33,402 nt of DNA, taken from the NCBI GenBank assembly GCA_964542745.1, contig CAZIVR010000034.1, positions 1-33,402 on the forward strand. Reading direction: 5' to 3'. Source of the DNA: DATKAB01 sp964542745 (GTDB lineage Bacteria; Eisenbacteria; RBG-16-71-46). Below, in pieces: positions 31,522 to 33,402 of the stretch. How positions within the stretch are numbered: position 1 is the stretch's first letter; each line of letters opens with the position of its first letter. Both the position numbers and the translations under genes were made by a program. Under the pieces are notes generated by a model that was not told the DNA's origin, ran no database searches, and saw only the letters and a program-made list of their open reading frames with translations.

Positions 31522-33243
31522 ATGCGCACACGATTCGCCGCCGTCCTCGTCCTGGGGCTCGCGTTGACCGGGGTCGCCGACCAGTCCACGCAGGCGGCGC
31601 GCGGCGCCGCGACCCGCTCGGTGGTCTGGGCGCGGAACGGCATGGTGTGCGCGGCGCAGCCGCTCGCCGTGCAGGCCGGCCTCGACATCCTGCGGCAGGG
31701 CGGGAGCGCGGTGGACGCGGCCATCGCCACCAACGCCTGCCTCGGACTGATGGAGCCCACCGCCAACGGACTGGGCGGCGACCTGTTCGCGATCGTGTGG
31801 GATCCGAAGACCGGGAAACTCGCGGGCCTGAACGCGTCGGGCCGCGCCCCGCTCGCCGCGGCCATCGCGAAGGTTCCGGCCGCCGAGGACGCCACCATCC
31901 CCGAGTACTCGCCGTGGGCGTGGACGGTCCCCGGCGCGTGCGACGGCTGGTTCGCGCTCCACGCGAAGTACGGGAAGCTGCCGATGGCGAAGGTGCTGGA
32001 GCCCGCGATCCGTTACGCCGAGCGCGGCTTCCCGCTCTCGCCGGTGATCGCGTCCGACTGGGAGCGGAGCGTCTCGCGCTTCGGCGACAAGCCCGGCTTC
32101 GCCGAGGTGTTCATGCCGGTCCCGCCGGAGGGCGGGGCGCGCCGCACCCCGCGCGAGGGCGAGACGTTCCGCAACCCGGCCCTCGCGAAGACGCTGGCCC
32201 TGCTGGCGGCGAAGGGGCGCGACGCCTACTACCGTGGGCCCGTCGCGGACGCGATCGTGCGCTTCTCGAAGCAGCACGGCGGGCTCTTCACGCTCGAGGA
32301 CTTCGCGAAGCACCGCTCCGACTGGGTGGAGCCGATCTCCACGACCTACCGCGGCGTCACGCTCTGGGAGCTGCCGCCCAGCGGGCAGGGGCTCGCGGCG
32401 CTCCAGCTCCTCAACCTGCTCGAGCAGTTCGACCTGAAGGGCATGGGCCGCGAGTCGGGGGACTTCTGGCACGTCGCCACCGAGTGCAAGAAGATCGCGT
32501 TCGCCGACCGCGCGCGCCACTACGCCGATCCCGAGTTCGTGAAGGTGCCGGTGGCGGAGCTGCTCTCCAAGGACTACGCGAAGCGACGCGCGGCGCTCGT
32601 GGACTTGAAGCGCGCGCGCACGCAGGACGGCCCCGCCGAGATCCCGCCGCTCGACCGGCGCGAGACCACCTACCTGTGCACGGCCGACGCCGACGGCATG
32701 ATGGTCTCGCTGATCCAGAGCAACTACACCGGGTTCGGGAGCGGCTACGTGGTGCCCGAGGTGGGCTTCGGTCTCCAGAACCGTGGCGCCCAGTTCTCGC
32801 TCGACCCGAAGCACCCCAACGCGCTCGCCCCGGGCAAGCGCCCGTTCCACACCATCATTCCCGCGTTCCTCACCCGGCCCGACGGCGCGCGCATGGCCTT
32901 CGGGCTCATGGGCGGCGACATGCAGCCGCAGGGCCACGCGCAGGTGGTCGTGAACCTCGTGGACTTCGGAATGAACCTGCAGGAGGCGGGCGACGCGATC
33001 CGCTGGCACCACACCGGCTCCTCGGATCCGGACGGCCGCGTGATGAAGGACGGCGGCGTGCTCCACATCGAGGATGGCCTGCCGGCCGCGGTGCTCGAGG
33101 AGTTGAAGCGCCGCGGCCACCGCATCGAGCCCGAGCCGGTCGGCGCCTACGGCGGCTACCAGGCCATCTGGCGCGATCCCGTGACCGGCTCGTACGCCGG
33201 CGCCACCGAGAAGAGGAAGGACGGCTGCGCGGCGGGGTACTGA
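31522..33243 (+). CDS. ggt: Gamma-glutamyltranspeptidase-family Ntn-hydrolase, exported
   Basis: 573 residues with a signal peptide (hydrophobic core 7-17). The precursor should cleave itself into a large subunit and a small subunit starting at T382 in RRETTYLCTADADG, the equivalent of the catalytic Thr391 of E. coli GGT. Other family blocks are GGSAVDAAIATNACLGLMEPTANGLGGDLF near the N-terminus of the large subunit (about 60-90), ELPPSGQGLAAL and GLMGGDMQPQGHAQV. GGT moves or hydrolyses the gamma-glutamyl group of glutathione and related compounds. The residue after TT is Tyr, where classical GGT has His, and GGDMQPQGH resembles the YwrD/acylase-like branch, so a different amide substrate is possible. 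The ATG has GGAGGA upstream. It is divergent from gcdH. Confidence 0.88.
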   Translation: MRTRFAAVLVLGLALTGVADQSTQAARGAATRSVVWARNGMVCAAQPLAVQAGLDILRQGGSAVDAAIATNACLGLMEPTANGLGGDLFAIVWDPKTGKLAGLNASGRAPLAAAIAKVPAAEDATIPEYSPWAWTVPGACDGWFALHAKYGKLPMAKVLEPAIRYAERGFPLSPVIASDWERSVSRFGDKPGFAEVFMPVPPEGGARRTPREGETFRNPALAKTLALLAAKGRDAYYRGPVADAIVRFSKQHGGLFTLEDFAKHRSDWVEPISTTYRGVTLWELPPSGQGLAALQLLNLLEQFDLKGMGRESGDFWHVATECKKIAFADRARHYADPEFVKVPVAELLSKDYAKRRAALVDLKRARTQDGPAEIPPLDRRETTYLCTADADGMMVSLIQSNYTGFGSGYVVPEVGFGLQNRGAQFSLDPKHPNALAPGKRPFHTIIPAFLTRPDGARMAFGLMGGDMQPQGHAQVVVNLVDFGMNLQEAGDAIRWHHTGSSDPDGRVMKDGGVLHIEDGLPAAVLEELKRRGHRIEPEPVGAYGGYQAIWRDPVTGSYAGATEKRKDGCAAGY

Positions 33244-33252
33244 GGCGGGGGG

Positions 33253-33274
33253 CGGCGGGCTCCGCCGGGATTTT
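33253..33274 (+). terminator. Rho-independent terminator after the transpeptidase gene
   Basis: CGGCGG (33253-33258), a 3-nt loop, CCGCCG (33262-33267), then GGA and TTTT (33271-33274), starting 9 nt after the stop codon. The stem is short but all G-C. Confidence 0.6.
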
Positions 33275-33302
33275 CGTCGTGGAACACCGCTCCGGCAGGC
33301 CC

Positions 33303-33308
33303 TAAAAT
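33303..33308 (+). promoter_or_regulatory. Candidate -10 element (TAAAAT) at the right edge
   Basis: TAAAAT followed by TCCGGC ends 6 nt before a GTG that opens a frame to the window end. This spacing would give a leaderless or nearly leaderless transcript if both calls are right. Confidence 0.35.
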
Positions 33309-33314
33309 TCCGGC

Positions 33315-33402
33315 GTGCCTCTCTCGAGCCCGAACCGAAGCCGCGCGGCCGCGCGCCGCGACCCGCTCGCCCCCGCGCCGGAGCCCGAGCCGAACCCGGC
33401 CG
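33315..33402 (+). CDS. Possible 5' end of a further gene (partial)
   Basis: A GTG opens a 29-codon frame with no stop before the window ends. The visible peptide is rich in Arg, Ala and Pro (ending APAPEPEPNPA) and shows no domain. There is no ribosome-binding site, but a TAAAAT hexamer lies just upstream. It is only a possibility until the downstream sequence is seen. Confidence 0.3.
   Translation, partial: MPLSSPNRSRAAARRDPLAPAPEPEPNPA

Overview
GC-rich (roughly 70% by eye) bacterial chromosome segment with densely packed genes and no rRNA, tRNA, CRISPR array, transposase or phage gene that I can see. The gene mix suggests a Gram-negative, uncultured high-GC lineage near the FCB group; Candidatus Eisenbacteria is my best guess. 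The clues are a giant secreted subtilase ending in a FlgD/Por-type C-terminal domain, a TonB-dependent receptor with a carboxypeptidase-like N-terminal domain, LytS/LytTR signalling and SpoIIE-type phosphatases. This placement is inference; no marker gene is present.

Layout. 1-1143: a secreted NHL-repeat protein (minus strand) and about 360 bp of apparently non-coding DNA, both less GC-rich than the rest. 1144-5387: a small Rieske protein divergent from a plus-strand run of a LOG-family protein, a kynureninase-like PLP enzyme and a small membrane protein, followed by a repeat lipoprotein with its own candidate promoter. 5518-10081: thyX, fdhD, then a soluble GAF histidine kinase followed 2 nt later by a receiver/SpoIIE-phosphatase response regulator. 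10382-17818: a 2478-residue secreted subtilisin-like protease carrying four tandem ~435-residue beta-sandwich units. A GNRA-capped hairpin separates it from a convergent OPA-type MFS transporter (17897-19195, minus), which has a good sigma70-like promoter and an upstream inverted repeat. 19615-20286: a secreted or membrane-anchored protein of unknown function.

20294-31272: nine co-directional minus-strand genes. In transcription order they are glutaryl-CoA dehydrogenase, a secreted cupredoxin, a sensor kinase, pdxH, a membrane SpoIIE-type phosphatase, a membrane LytS-type kinase, a periplasmic TPR protein, a TonB-dependent receptor and a LytTR response regulator. The kinase, TPR and receptor genes are chained by 4-nt start/stop overlaps. 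The phosphatase and the LytS kinase share a homologous four-helix membrane input domain with different outputs. This receptor-plus-two-outputs cassette is the most interesting part of the window. 31522-33243: a secreted gamma-glutamyltranspeptidase-family enzyme, divergent from gcdH, then a terminator and the possible start of another gene at the right edge.

Signalling dominates: three histidine kinases, two response regulators and two SpoIIE-type phosphatases occur in about 33 kb. Several gene starts are preceded by a TANNNT hexamer followed by a C-rich stretch, a candidate -10 element.
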